Shown here: positions 42,401-50,512 of the stretch, one piece after another
Position numbering within the stretch: position 1 is the stretch's first letter
Layout: each line of letters begins with the position of its first letter
Source: Paludibacteraceae bacterium
GTDB taxonomy: Bacteria; Bacteroidota; Bacteroidia; Bacteroidales; Paludibacteraceae
Direction: 5' to 3'
Length of the DNA stretch: 64,000 nt
Assembly: GCA_017477325.1 (NCBI GenBank)
Contig: JAFUWV010000010.1
Location: 369,897-433,896, forward strand
Made by a program: the position numbers and the translations under genes
Notes under the pieces: generated by a model
The model's input: the letters and a program-made list of their open reading frames with translations, nothing else
The model's database searches: none
Told to the model about the DNA's origin: nothing

Positions 42401-45400
42401 CAGACAGTGTCAATGATAAGAGTGTCTATGATAACAGGGTCCATCTTGCCGATGAGTTCTGCCTTGAGATAAACATTCTCGGTAGAAGTCAGATAAACGT
42501 ATATAGGCTCGCCCTGCAGCACGCTGTCGATAACCACGTGGCTTATCTCTTTGCTCAGTGAGTCGAGCGGAGCCAACGTGCGTGAAGCAGTACCAAGAGT
42601 GTCGTTCACGCCGCAACCTTGCATTACTACAGCAGTAGCATCAGCAGGATTCTCGGAGCGATTGACAACCGTAATCTTCAGGTCTTTGTCCTTTGCAAAC
42701 TCGGTGTTGAGTGTGTCGAGCGATATCTTGTACCAGAGGCTGTCGCCTGCGGGGTGAGTGTTGCCGTTCTCCCAGTCGTAGTCGATAGGATTGAGACATG
42801 CCGAGCCGCGCAGGTCTTCCATTGTCACGCGGAACTTCATGTCCTTCTCTGTGGTGACGTAAACCCATGCTTTGTCTTTGTTGACATTGTCGATGAGTGA
42901 GCGCTGGAAGACGTGGCTGTATTCTTCGTCACCTGCAAGCGAGAGAGTCTTCTTGAGCATCTTCTCCTGCGGCTCGCACTCCCATGCCAGCTGTGCGGTC
43001 AGATTGTTGCTCTCGCTGCTGTTCCATATCTCGAGCAGAGCATTACCCTTGGTATAGGTCTCGCCGTTCTGGTCAACAGCCTTGATGTTGGCAATGTCAA
43101 CATAGTACCACTGGTTAACGCCTGCCTTTTGCTCTATGATGAGGTTGAGCTGAGCTTCGATAGCATCGTTGCAACCGGCTACAGGCTCATCTTCTTGCTC
43201 CTCGTCGTAGAGGCGAGCATAGATGCTGTCGAGCTGGTCGGCATATAGACGTATCAGGACCTCGTCAACAGAGAGGCTGGTGAAGAGTTCGCGACCGAGC
43301 TTGAGTTCTTTGCGTGCGTCACCTGCCAGATTGTAGTCGTGACTTTCGAAAGGAATGCTGTCTTCGCAAGTGAAGAAGAAGTCAGCGTGTACGCGGCCAT
43401 TGAATCCGTCGTTGTTCTTCAGACCAAGCACTGCAGCCTTGCCTTGCTTGCCTGTTACATAAGTAATGTCAACCTTGTACCAGAGTGTGTCGCCTGCAGT
43501 GTGCAGGTTGCCGTTCTCCCAGTCGAAATCGATAGCGTGGTAGCACTCGTCGCCGGTGTTGGGGTTAACCAAACCACCATTGAAGCGGATAGAGTCGGAC
43601 GATGTGACGCGTATGTAAGCGTAGGTCATAGTAGAGTCGATGATAGCCATCATAGCCTTGTCGGCAGCGCGCTCTTTGGTAGCCCCCTTGCCGTCCAGTT
43701 CGATGGTCTTGCCCATCATTGATTCAAGTTTCACTTCGCACTTGAATGCCACTTCGCCGCGAACAGTAGTCTTGCCATTGCCAAGATTCTCCACTACCAC
43801 TGCGGGCACCATGTCGCCGCGCAGAGTGTCGAGAGCAACGCGATACCACTTGGTCTCTGCACCTTGAACATGACCGTTCTCCCAGTCGAAGTCGATGAAT
43901 TCTACAGCGTCTGCGCCCTCGCAGATATTGGTCACTGTGCTGGGGTCGTCCTTCGTGTAAGCATCAATATGTAAATCCTTCTCAGCGGTTACGCGAACAT
44001 ATACAATGTCGGAAGCGATACCGGCCAGAGTAGCATAGGTGATACGCTGCTCTTTAACGGAGTTGGCGGCTATAGTATAGGTGTAAGCCGTTGTACCATT
44101 CACGATGGGGCACTCTGCAGTAGCCTCTGCCTTCACGTTGACTGAAGAAGAGTTGTTGTTGGTCAGACGGATGAAGATATCCTGCTCGTTGTCGCGGGCT
44201 TCTTTGATATTAACCGAATACCAGTAAGGCTCAGCTGCCACGTAGTCTGCGCCCAGAGTCCAGTTGAACTCCTCGGCGGTAGAGCAGAACTTGCCTTCTT
44301 CCTCATATTTAAACACGGCCTGAATGGCGATATCCTGGTCGGTGATGACGCGGAAATAGATATATTCATAGGTAGAGTCGATGCTGTTGATAAGATCCAT
44401 GGTAGGCGACTTAACATACTTGTCACCGGCTGCAATCTGAATAGTGCGACTCTGCATCTCAGTTACCACAGGGCACTCGAATGAGATCTCTGCCTTGACG
44501 GTAGCAGCAGCGTTGCCACGGTTAGTAACCGTAATCTCAGGCACTTGACCATTCTTGTTAGCCTCTGTTAGAATCTTATAGATAGGCACTGCGTACCAAG
44601 CGGTATCAACAGTGGCACCTGCCTCCAGAGTCTGCAGATGACCATTGTCCCAATCAAACTCGATTGAGTCATGGCAAGCCCAAATAGTGTCCATCTCAGC
44701 TGCAGGAACGAGCGAAGCATAGAGGTGAACATTCTCAGTTGTGGTAAGTCCTACCCAAACAGTGTCGGTTGACATTGCGCTGTAGAGCGAGTGTTTCAGC
44801 ACCTTGACAAGTGAGTCGTTGGCGGGCACGGTGCGAGTCATGTCTTGCGTAATGTCGCAGGGGCATGAGGTAGCAATCTGTGCAGAGAGAGTAGCAGCAG
44901 TGCGGCTCAGGTTCTCCACCTTCACCTTGATGTCAGTCTGCTTGTTCTGCTCTGCCTTGGCCTCAGCAATGCTCACTGCGTACCATACGGTAGTAGCAGC
45001 CTGCTGAATGTTACCGTTGGTCCAGTCGAAGTTGACAGCCTTCAAGCACTGAGTGCCGGCTGCACGTGCTTTCATGCGGGCAATGAATTCGATAGCATTG
45101 TCGGTGGTGACGCGCAGATAAGCAGTCTGATACTTGTCAGCAATAGCCTCAACCATATTGCGCTGTACTTCGCGAACAAGAGCAGAACCACTGTTAACAG
45201 AGAATGTGCGGACAGCAGTAGCCTGCATGCCGGTCAGTGCATCACCAGGATTAGCATAGATGAGCACTGCCTCTACATTGGCACGTGCATTGCTTTTGTT
45301 CTCAAGAGTAACCTCAGGCATCTGGCGCTTGACGTCAATCTTGCTAATGTCCATCTTGTACCACTGGGTAGCGCCGCCATTCAACTGATAGAGAACATCG

Positions 45401-46242
45401 AGGTCAACATCTATCGGATTGACAACATCGTAGGTCACAGCGGGCTGAGGAGCATCAACTACTTCTGTACTAACAAAAATAGATTGGTCGGTCTCTACAA
45501 GTACATAGACCATACCCTCGTCACCTACAAGGTCAATATAAGTGCGGCGAGCAGTGTAAGTTTTCACTTCTCCAGCACCAAGACTGACAGTCTTCTCTGT
45601 TACGCCAGAACTTGGGCAATCCATACTCAAACCACCATTGATAGTAGCAGCACCATTGCCCAGGTTCTGAACTCTAATCTGGATAGTCTTGCTTGGGTCT
45701 TGAACCAAATCACTCAGGTCAACCTTATACCAGACGGCCTTACCTGCATCGATTGTTGTACCTTGACGGACAAACTCAGGAGCGTTCAAGCAGTTCAAGT
45801 CTTTCTCGCCGGGCTCAACAGGCTCAGCAGCAAACAATACGTGCTGACTGGTGGTGAGTTCTACATAGACGGTAGATACCTTGCCAAACAAATTGTGAGC
45901 AATCTCCTTGGCATAATTACGGTTGGGTTCGATGGTCCTGGTGACGGTGGCATCGTCTTGAATCTGAACTGAAGTACCGAACACCAATGCCACGCGCACC
46001 GACACCTGAGCATCAGTCGCAGACATGTTATTCAAATACAACAACAGGTTCTCGTCCGAAGCGACCTTACTGAGGTCAACCTTGTACCAAACAGTACCAT
46101 CGTTCGCATTCTGATGATTACCATTGTCCCAATCAAAGTCAACGGCAATCTGCTGGAGTTCTGCTGCAGACGGATTAGCACCCATCGCCACAAAACTCCA
46201 TGATGCGACAAATGTCATTACTAATAGTAAGAACTTTTTCAT
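39427..46242 (-). CDS. Giant secreted repeat protein with T9SS sorting domain (2271 residues)
   Basis: This secreted protein is probably a cell-surface adhesin or surface-layer-like structure. It has a signal peptide (MKKFLLLVMTFVASWSFVA) and then about ten repeats of roughly 110-130 residues whose openings share the pattern FDWxNGNxxxAxxTxWYxVxI (for example IDFDWENGNLHTAGDTLWYK). The second half has about five units opening DTVCxGxxY and ending YxIYVY. The C-terminus (LNLAPNVVKPGDEMYITGL, then YTVSVFDLTGVCVERY and AAGYYMVQVS) is a T9SS sorting domain. It lies 31 bases after the 917-residue cargo gene and 18 bases before the barrel-protein start. No enzymatic motif is seen. Confidence 0.82.
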   Translation of the reverse strand: MKKFLLLVMTFVASWSFVAMGANPSAAELQQIAVDFDWDNGNHQNANDGTVWYKVDLSKVASDENLLLYLNNMSATDAQVSVRVALVFGTSVQIQDDATVTRTIEPNRNYAKEIAHNLFGKVSTVYVELTTSQHVLFAAEPVEPGEKDLNCLNAPEFVRQGTTIDAGKAVWYKVDLSDLVQDPSKTIQIRVQNLGNGAATINGGLSMDCPSSGVTEKTVSLGAGEVKTYTARRTYIDLVGDEGMVYVLVETDQSIFVSTEVVDAPQPAVTYDVVNPIDVDLDVLYQLNGGATQWYKMDISKIDVKRQMPEVTLENKSNARANVEAVLIYANPGDALTGMQATAVRTFSVNSGSALVREVQRNMVEAIADKYQTAYLRVTTDNAIEFIARMKARAAGTQCLKAVNFDWTNGNIQQAATTVWYAVSIAEAKAEQNKQTDIKVKVENLSRTAATLSAQIATSCPCDITQDMTRTVPANDSLVKVLKHSLYSAMSTDTVWVGLTTTENVHLYASLVPAAEMDTIWACHDSIEFDWDNGHLQTLEAGATVDTAWYAVPIYKILTEANKNGQVPEITVTNRGNAAATVKAEISFECPVVTEMQSRTIQIAAGDKYVKSPTMDLINSIDSTYEYIYFRVITDQDIAIQAVFKYEEEGKFCSTAEEFNWTLGADYVAAEPYWYSVNIKEARDNEQDIFIRLTNNNSSSVNVKAEATAECPIVNGTTAYTYTIAANSVKEQRITYATLAGIASDIVYVRVTAEKDLHIDAYTKDDPSTVTNICEGADAVEFIDFDWENGHVQGAETKWYRVALDTLRGDMVPAVVVENLGNGKTTVRGEVAFKCEVKLESMMGKTIELDGKGATKERAADKAMMAIIDSTMTYAYIRVTSSDSIRFNGGLVNPNTGDECYHAIDFDWENGNLHTAGDTLWYKVDITYVTGKQGKAAVLGLKNNDGFNGRVHADFFFTCEDSIPFESHDYNLAGDARKELKLGRELFTSLSVDEVLIRLYADQLDSIYARLYDEEQEDEPVAGCNDAIEAQLNLIIEQKAGVNQWYYVDIANIKAVDQNGETYTKGNALLEIWNSSESNNLTAQLAWECEPQEKMLKKTLSLAGDEEYSHVFQRSLIDNVNKDKAWVYVTTEKDMKFRVTMEDLRGSACLNPIDYDWENGNTHPAGDSLWYKISLDTLNTEFAKDKDLKITVVNRSENPADATAVVMQGCGVNDTLGTASRTLAPLDSLSKEISHVVIDSVLQGEPIYVYLTSTENVYLKAELIGKMDPVIIDTLIIDTVCDGTSYWAYVANGDSVEHVISTDLVQSFPVKWTDTIPFIYDNVYDADSIRRYEIHVITMPTAPKIEDLPITIYAGRAMDFTAVNDTILDYFKKNAADTVATVDSASLTWEYIDMEEVKRKPVTDEKVGFDQKQVLLVYSIVTSCGDTIGSSIYGTAVEVDTTYIHRDTVEQKVCQGEEVTIGGKTFTLIADTAIVDTFLVVDWDATLKQDVDSIKTYQYLVWKQPTLLTQFEQEDMPVAQNGKAVDVKNTTVAIKEDIAAQHQSDTMVVATRDSVYWQIKDGAEYKDLTAEHIDSVETVTLRYGVKTEVCDTTYFSEDIVVNVAAKDSFVVTVVDTVCYNDLFMSHDNPQGIAITDSTKWTERFSYAASAEQDVDSVYHYNIYVYLDYTEVQLPAIETQVGKILSTAEIEEELRGLLDAQNNLDGLKATYKDITWAVKTGSYTMGERITSEDPISLEYTVSTNECTASTLTGEVTVNIAPVDSVVAPVVTDTVCANSEFASRLETKTITANAKWSERVALADTTDKAQWKDSVYMYEIYVYETPQAVDLQSQPTASCGKPVDVSEAETELARAYTDNGLQAPVDSLYWEIDLGEGWTPLTEEALSTAVKTFSIRYNIHTVCDEVVTGNTMEITVADDCVEVEENIVDTVCAGTNYATRMMDLTINELTELTQTVMATDAVGNHFDSIYNYTIYVYKEIEIPAQDAVDGLPQAVCGEEIRLEETTEELEALFHEDPLTEPISDFTWEIDLGNGYEPLTDQVIGASVSTVSLRYTVVGLCNTKQGEFTVKVEKPNSINNPDKYEEQQAVEKYEGWLLMINYNKLSAKAQELGMTLTENDVVWYKVNGEPDITTMDVTDLADDSVGVGYYYTKQEILPAGDEYYALIKIPVTQEEDCGGSMYTNFITIKKGATPLNLAPNVVKPGDEMYITGLNAEYGYTVSVFDLTGVCVERYDVNGAESYTLKAQPAAGYYMVQVSTDAEEAMQETFKYVVK

Positions 46243-46273
46243 GTTGTTTGTTTTTGTTGATAAATATTGTTAG

Positions 46274-49024
46274 TTAATTAGTTATTATTATTCGTCGTGT
46301 CAGTATAGACTCACGAGTCGTAAATTTCAATATATAATTGCCTGCATTGCTCAGCCTGAGTGGCATCACACCTGCCCTTGTCTGTTCCGTTCTCACTTCA
46401 CGTCCCAACACGTCAATCACCTCCAACACTCCATCACCCGAGAGAGTCAAGCGAATCAGCTGACCGGGCTTGGCTATTGTTGGCACCACCTCCAACTGCT
46501 CACGCACCTCAGTTACTCCTGTGGCCTGAATAACATGCAGTTCTACAAGCATATCGCACTCGCCGGGAGCACTGAGCACTACCTGATAGGTGCCATACTC
46601 TGATATCATTGTGTCGGCATAAGCCACCGGCAGACTGCCCTCCATAACGAACAATGTGTCTTTCTGCACCTCGGGTATCGTGAATGTCACGCGGTAAGTC
46701 GTGCACTGCCAAGTATGCTCCGAGAGTTGCACGGTGTCTGTCAGCACGGTATCTCGTTTGACAGTCGCCTTACCTATTGTCACACTCTTGCCGAAGCACT
46801 CTATGGTATCTGCCTCACTTAGCTGCCAGTCATCCTCCACCTCTACCGTCACCTCCTGCAGTCGGTCGCACTCACCATTGCCCGGGGTAAACAGCAGGTG
46901 CGTTCCCAAACCAAGCACAGTGTCAGAATATTGCACGGGTATCTCGCTCTCTTTCGCTGAGAGTAGCACACGCTCAGCCTCCGGCTCTGAGAAATGTATA
47001 TTCCACGTTGTCACAGCCTTAACGTAGTCAGACACGTCAGTCGTATCTGTCAGCACCGTGTCTTCCGTCAGCTCCAGCTCGCCCACACGTACTACCTTGC
47101 CATGGCAGACAGCAGTGTCTTTCTCCTGCTCGATATACTCCATGAGAGGCTGCAGTTCGAGACTCACTCTCTTGTCGCACTCGCCCTCCTGCGTAACATA
47201 CAGGTCGTAGCTGCCATATGCCCGAAGCAACGTATCGTAGTACTGATAAGGCATCTCGCGCTGCATGACAAAGAGCGTATCCTCCACACGTTCAGCCTCC
47301 GACATGCTCAGATTATACTTAATGCAGAGCAACGTATCCTCGGCTATCATTATGCTGTCATAGTACACGCCATCAGTGGTCACAACTGTGTCTAACATGC
47401 TCAACTCCAGCCCCATACCGCGGCAGACCACTGTGTCTATATCTGCCGACTTGTATTGCAGAGGCAGTTTAGTCTCAATCACCTGAAGGCGTATCTTCCG
47501 GGTGCAAGTGTTTGTGCGAGTAATAGTTATTGTTGTATCACCAAAACTGCGCACATACTTACCTTCGTAGCGGTATGGCAGTTGGCGCTTGTTAAGATAC
47601 AGAGTGTCATACTCAAGCACCGGCGCTGTGAACTTCAGTGTATAGGTGGTGATAGTGCGAGTGTCTTGAGAGTAGTTGTCAACCGTATCTTTCACCGTCT
47701 TGTTGGTCGTATATGTTTTGCCCTTCAGTGTAATCGACTTTCCACTGCACTCGGTAAGAGTCTGAGTCTTGTTGGATATAGTCCAATCGTGCTCTACATG
47801 AAGCAGATAGCGGCTGTCGCAGCCTCCGTCAATATGCTCGGTCACGTCGTAATCGCCAAAAGCCGTAATGTACTGGCCGTGATAGTAGAACGGCAACTGC
47901 TTGCTCTTCAGCAGCATCGTCTCAACAACAGGCTCAGGCGAAACCATCGTCACAGTAGTAGTGCGCACCGAGAGTGTATCGAGCCTTATCCAGAGGGTAT
48001 CAACGAAACTCGTGTCTGACACTACTATTGCACCATTGTCAAACTGCGCTCCCTGACACATAACTGTGTCTGACTCTGTGCGATACGAAGCAGGATACTT
48101 GGCTGTATTGCGGAAAATGACCTTACCGAAATCAGTCCTGTCGAACACGAAATATAGCGAGTCATTCTTCTGATAGACATCCTGCATGAGAGCAGTGTTG
48201 GCCATATACGGGTACACCGAGTCGGTAAGAACCACCTGCGCAACAGTATCACCCGTCACGCAGTCGCCTCTGATAATACTCATCTTGACAGGTTTATTCT
48301 CCTTCTGTATCCAGTTGATAAACTTAAGATTACGCTGCCTTATTCGTGGCATACGATAGACTGTATGCTCATATCCGAGAGCATATTGTATTCCGTAATA
48401 CACAGAGAAGATACTGTCACCGCAGTCAGAGCGGAAACTGTCACCGTACTTATACAGCATCACGCGACCCTTCGCACGAGGCGCAACGCGGATATAAACA
48501 GGCTTATTGCCAAGCATACTGCCAATCTCACCGGCATTGCCAAGCATACTCTTCAGGTCGTCAGGACTCATTATGCGCGAACTGTTCCTTGTCAAATCTA
48601 TCTGTTTGTTAGGACGTTTCAAGTTGCAAGCAATATATATGCCAATAGAAACAACCGAGTCTGAGAACCAATAAGCAGTCAATCCACCGGAAAGCACATC
48701 CTGCACACGTGCCGTAAACCACACAGTATCAGTGATAATAGTGTCCAAACCATAGTGGAACGGAATACCATCCAAGCAGTCGCAGTAATAGTCGGGCATC
48801 GTGTCGCCCATGCAGGGGAGACAGAGTTCACAGTTGGCATTGCTGATAAGACCTGTGCAGAACAACTGACGGAACGACTGAGGGCAAGCCGTATCTTGCA
48901 CTTGCTCGATAGATGCCACCTGACGCAACTTTGAAATCTCAGTCACCTCAGCCGACAAGTCAGTCGCCTTGCTCCATAACAAAACAAGACACAACAAAAC
49001 GTATGTCAAAACATGCCTTTGCAT
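46274..49024 (-). CDS. Large secreted repeat protein with T9SS sorting domain
   Basis: A 916-residue protein starting at ATG 49024 (MQRHVLTYVLLCLVLLWSKA); the codon before is GTG. After a Cys-rich N-terminal stretch (LFCTGLISNANCELCLPC, then YYCDCLDG) it carries about five repeats with the pattern LPxxYxDTxxxxYGxYxVxxxxxGECD, each preceded by a CxGKxxxxGK-type element. The end (VVPTIAKPGQLIRLTLSGD, VLEVIDVLGREV, LSNAGNYILKF) is a T9SS sorting domain. It heads the operon after a good promoter and shares its repeat style with the second half of the 2271-residue protein. Confidence 0.82.
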   Translation of the reverse strand: MQRHVLTYVLLCLVLLWSKATDLSAEVTEISKLRQVASIEQVQDTACPQSFRQLFCTGLISNANCELCLPCMGDTMPDYYCDCLDGIPFHYGLDTIITDTVWFTARVQDVLSGGLTAYWFSDSVVSIGIYIACNLKRPNKQIDLTRNSSRIMSPDDLKSMLGNAGEIGSMLGNKPVYIRVAPRAKGRVMLYKYGDSFRSDCGDSIFSVYYGIQYALGYEHTVYRMPRIRQRNLKFINWIQKENKPVKMSIIRGDCVTGDTVAQVVLTDSVYPYMANTALMQDVYQKNDSLYFVFDRTDFGKVIFRNTAKYPASYRTESDTVMCQGAQFDNGAIVVSDTSFVDTLWIRLDTLSVRTTTVTMVSPEPVVETMLLKSKQLPFYYHGQYITAFGDYDVTEHIDGGCDSRYLLHVEHDWTISNKTQTLTECSGKSITLKGKTYTTNKTVKDTVDNYSQDTRTITTYTLKFTAPVLEYDTLYLNKRQLPYRYEGKYVRSFGDTTITITRTNTCTRKIRLQVIETKLPLQYKSADIDTVVCRGMGLELSMLDTVVTTDGVYYDSIMIAEDTLLCIKYNLSMSEAERVEDTLFVMQREMPYQYYDTLLRAYGSYDLYVTQEGECDKRVSLELQPLMEYIEQEKDTAVCHGKVVRVGELELTEDTVLTDTTDVSDYVKAVTTWNIHFSEPEAERVLLSAKESEIPVQYSDTVLGLGTHLLFTPGNGECDRLQEVTVEVEDDWQLSEADTIECFGKSVTIGKATVKRDTVLTDTVQLSEHTWQCTTYRVTFTIPEVQKDTLFVMEGSLPVAYADTMISEYGTYQVVLSAPGECDMLVELHVIQATGVTEVREQLEVVPTIAKPGQLIRLTLSGDGVLEVIDVLGREVRTEQTRAGVMPLRLSNAGNYILKFTTRESILTRRIIITN

Positions 49025-49113
49025 CACAGCATCTCAGTCATTATCAAATACTTACGGGGAGGGGTATTACGTCAGACTTAATCGCCCTCCACCGCTATTT
49101 ACAAATTAGCCTA

Positions 49114-49144
49114 CAAAGATACAACTTTTCCATAAAATATCAAA
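49114..49144 (-). promoter_or_regulatory. Promoter of the T9SS-cargo operon
   Basis: On the minus strand TTTG (49141-49144) and TATCTTTG (49114-49121) are 19 bases apart. The first gene starts at 49024, giving a leader of about 85 bases. Confidence 0.72.
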
Positions 49145-49317
49145 ATAATTCTCATCATTTTTTAAGAAATGAGGCATTTGGGTTAAGACATGTAATGCAA
49201 TCTCCATGCAAGCGGTAAGCAATCGGTAAGCCAAGAGGGTAATACCATTCTCCTAACTCTGAGGTAACATCTCGCTATCCGCAAGGAGTATGGAGGATAT
49301 TACGATACGGAAGTGTC

Positions 49318-50463
49318 TTAATGATTTTCGTTCTCCCATCGTTGGTACACAGCATCGGCAACCGCTCCTCTGAGAGGGTTCAAGTTACCTTTGTCTTTAG
49401 GATGGACGCGGTTAGTGAGTATGATGAGGCACAGTTCTGCCTCGGGGTCAACAATCATGGATGTACCGGTATAACCTGTGTGGCAATAAGTCTGAGGCCC
49501 GAATAGGTTGCCGGTATAAGAGGTCAGGGAATCGTTGTGTCCCCAGCCTAATGTCCTGCCTGAAAAAGCAAGCGAGTCAGGCATGGAAGTCATCTGAGCG
49601 ATGTATGGGTTCTTTTTGTTCTTCAGGAGGAACTGCCCGAGTCGTGCAAGATCTTCTGCGCACGAGAACACTCCTGCATTGCCGGAGTTGCCATGATTGA
49701 GCACTCGTGCAAGCGGATCGTGCACCACACCGTGAAGCAGCACGGAGTCAGCATCTGGCACAGGAATATATTCGGTCGGAGCAACCATAGGGAGCCATGC
49801 AGAGTCGGGCAAATAGGCAGTATGCTTCATTCCCAGAGGCATGAACACCCGCTCTCGTGCGACCTCAGCCAGGCTCTTGCCTTCGATATTCTGAATCACA
49901 TGCTGCAGCAGTATAAAGTTGAGGCACGAATAACGCACCTTCTCGCCCGGACGTGCTATACGAGGGCATTTGCTTATGCTGTCAAGCAGAGCTTCGGGGG
50001 TAGCCTCCCCATAGTGCTCAACCAGACGTTTGACATTGAGATATGGGGGGAGTCCTGAGGTATGTGTAAGCAGATGGGTGATATTGAAAGAATCCTTTAT
50101 CTGTGGCACATACTTGGACACATATTCATCAAGACTGAGTTTGCAGTCAGCCACAAGCGAGAACACTGTCATGGCAGTAGAGGTAGGCTTACTCAAAGAG
50201 GCGAGGTCGAACAGTGTCCCTTTCGTCATTGGCAGCGTGTCAGGAAACACCTGCCTGTTGCCGTACGCCTTCAGATAGAGGACAGTATCACAGTCTGCGA
50301 CGCAGACCACACCGCCGGGTATAAGTCCTGAGTCAACTGCTGCAAGCATAAGGCTGTCTATCTCCGGCATGCAGGAGACCGCCTCATGCACTTTTGCATG
50401 TGCGCACGCTGTGTTTGCTACTACCGAAAGCAGCAACAGCAAATAAGTAAAAACGGATTTCAT
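49318..50463 (-). CDS. Serine beta-lactamase-family hydrolase
   Basis: A secreted 381-residue serine hydrolase of the class C beta-lactamase/PBP4*/esterase family. The start at ATG 50463 begins a signal peptide (MKSVFTYLLLLLSVVA). The nucleophile motif SxxK is Ser89-Leu-Ser-Lys92 in FDLASLSKPTS. The second motif is YSC in VRYSCLNFILLQ instead of the classical YxN. The third motif is HTGYTGTS. The length and fold order are normal. The real substrate (peptidoglycan peptide, ester or amide) is unknown. It follows the 1687-residue cargo gene by 49 bases. Confidence 0.88.
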   Translation of the reverse strand: MKSVFTYLLLLLSVVANTACAHAKVHEAVSCMPEIDSLMLAAVDSGLIPGGVVCVADCDTVLYLKAYGNRQVFPDTLPMTKGTLFDLASLSKPTSTAMTVFSLVADCKLSLDEYVSKYVPQIKDSFNITHLLTHTSGLPPYLNVKRLVEHYGEATPEALLDSISKCPRIARPGEKVRYSCLNFILLQHVIQNIEGKSLAEVARERVFMPLGMKHTAYLPDSAWLPMVAPTEYIPVPDADSVLLHGVVHDPLARVLNHGNSGNAGVFSCAEDLARLGQFLLKNKKNPYIAQMTSMPDSLAFSGRTLGWGHNDSLTSYTGNLFGPQTYCHTGYTGTSMIVDPEAELCLIILTNRVHPKDKGNLNPLRGAVADAVYQRWENENH

Positions 50464-50512
50464 GATGTTCAAAGTTTAATGTCTGATGCCCTGACAAAAC
50501 ACGCCCTACCTC

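Noticed and set aside
41527-42561. Plus-strand ORF of 344 codons within the giant cargo gene
   Set aside because: Antisense to well-formed repeats of the 2271-residue protein; no motifs of its own.
49912-49960. Loss of function in the serine hydrolase because its second motif is YSC rather than YxN
   Set aside because: Related serine hydrolases vary at this third position, and the SxxK and HTG motifs are intact, so inactivity is not supported.
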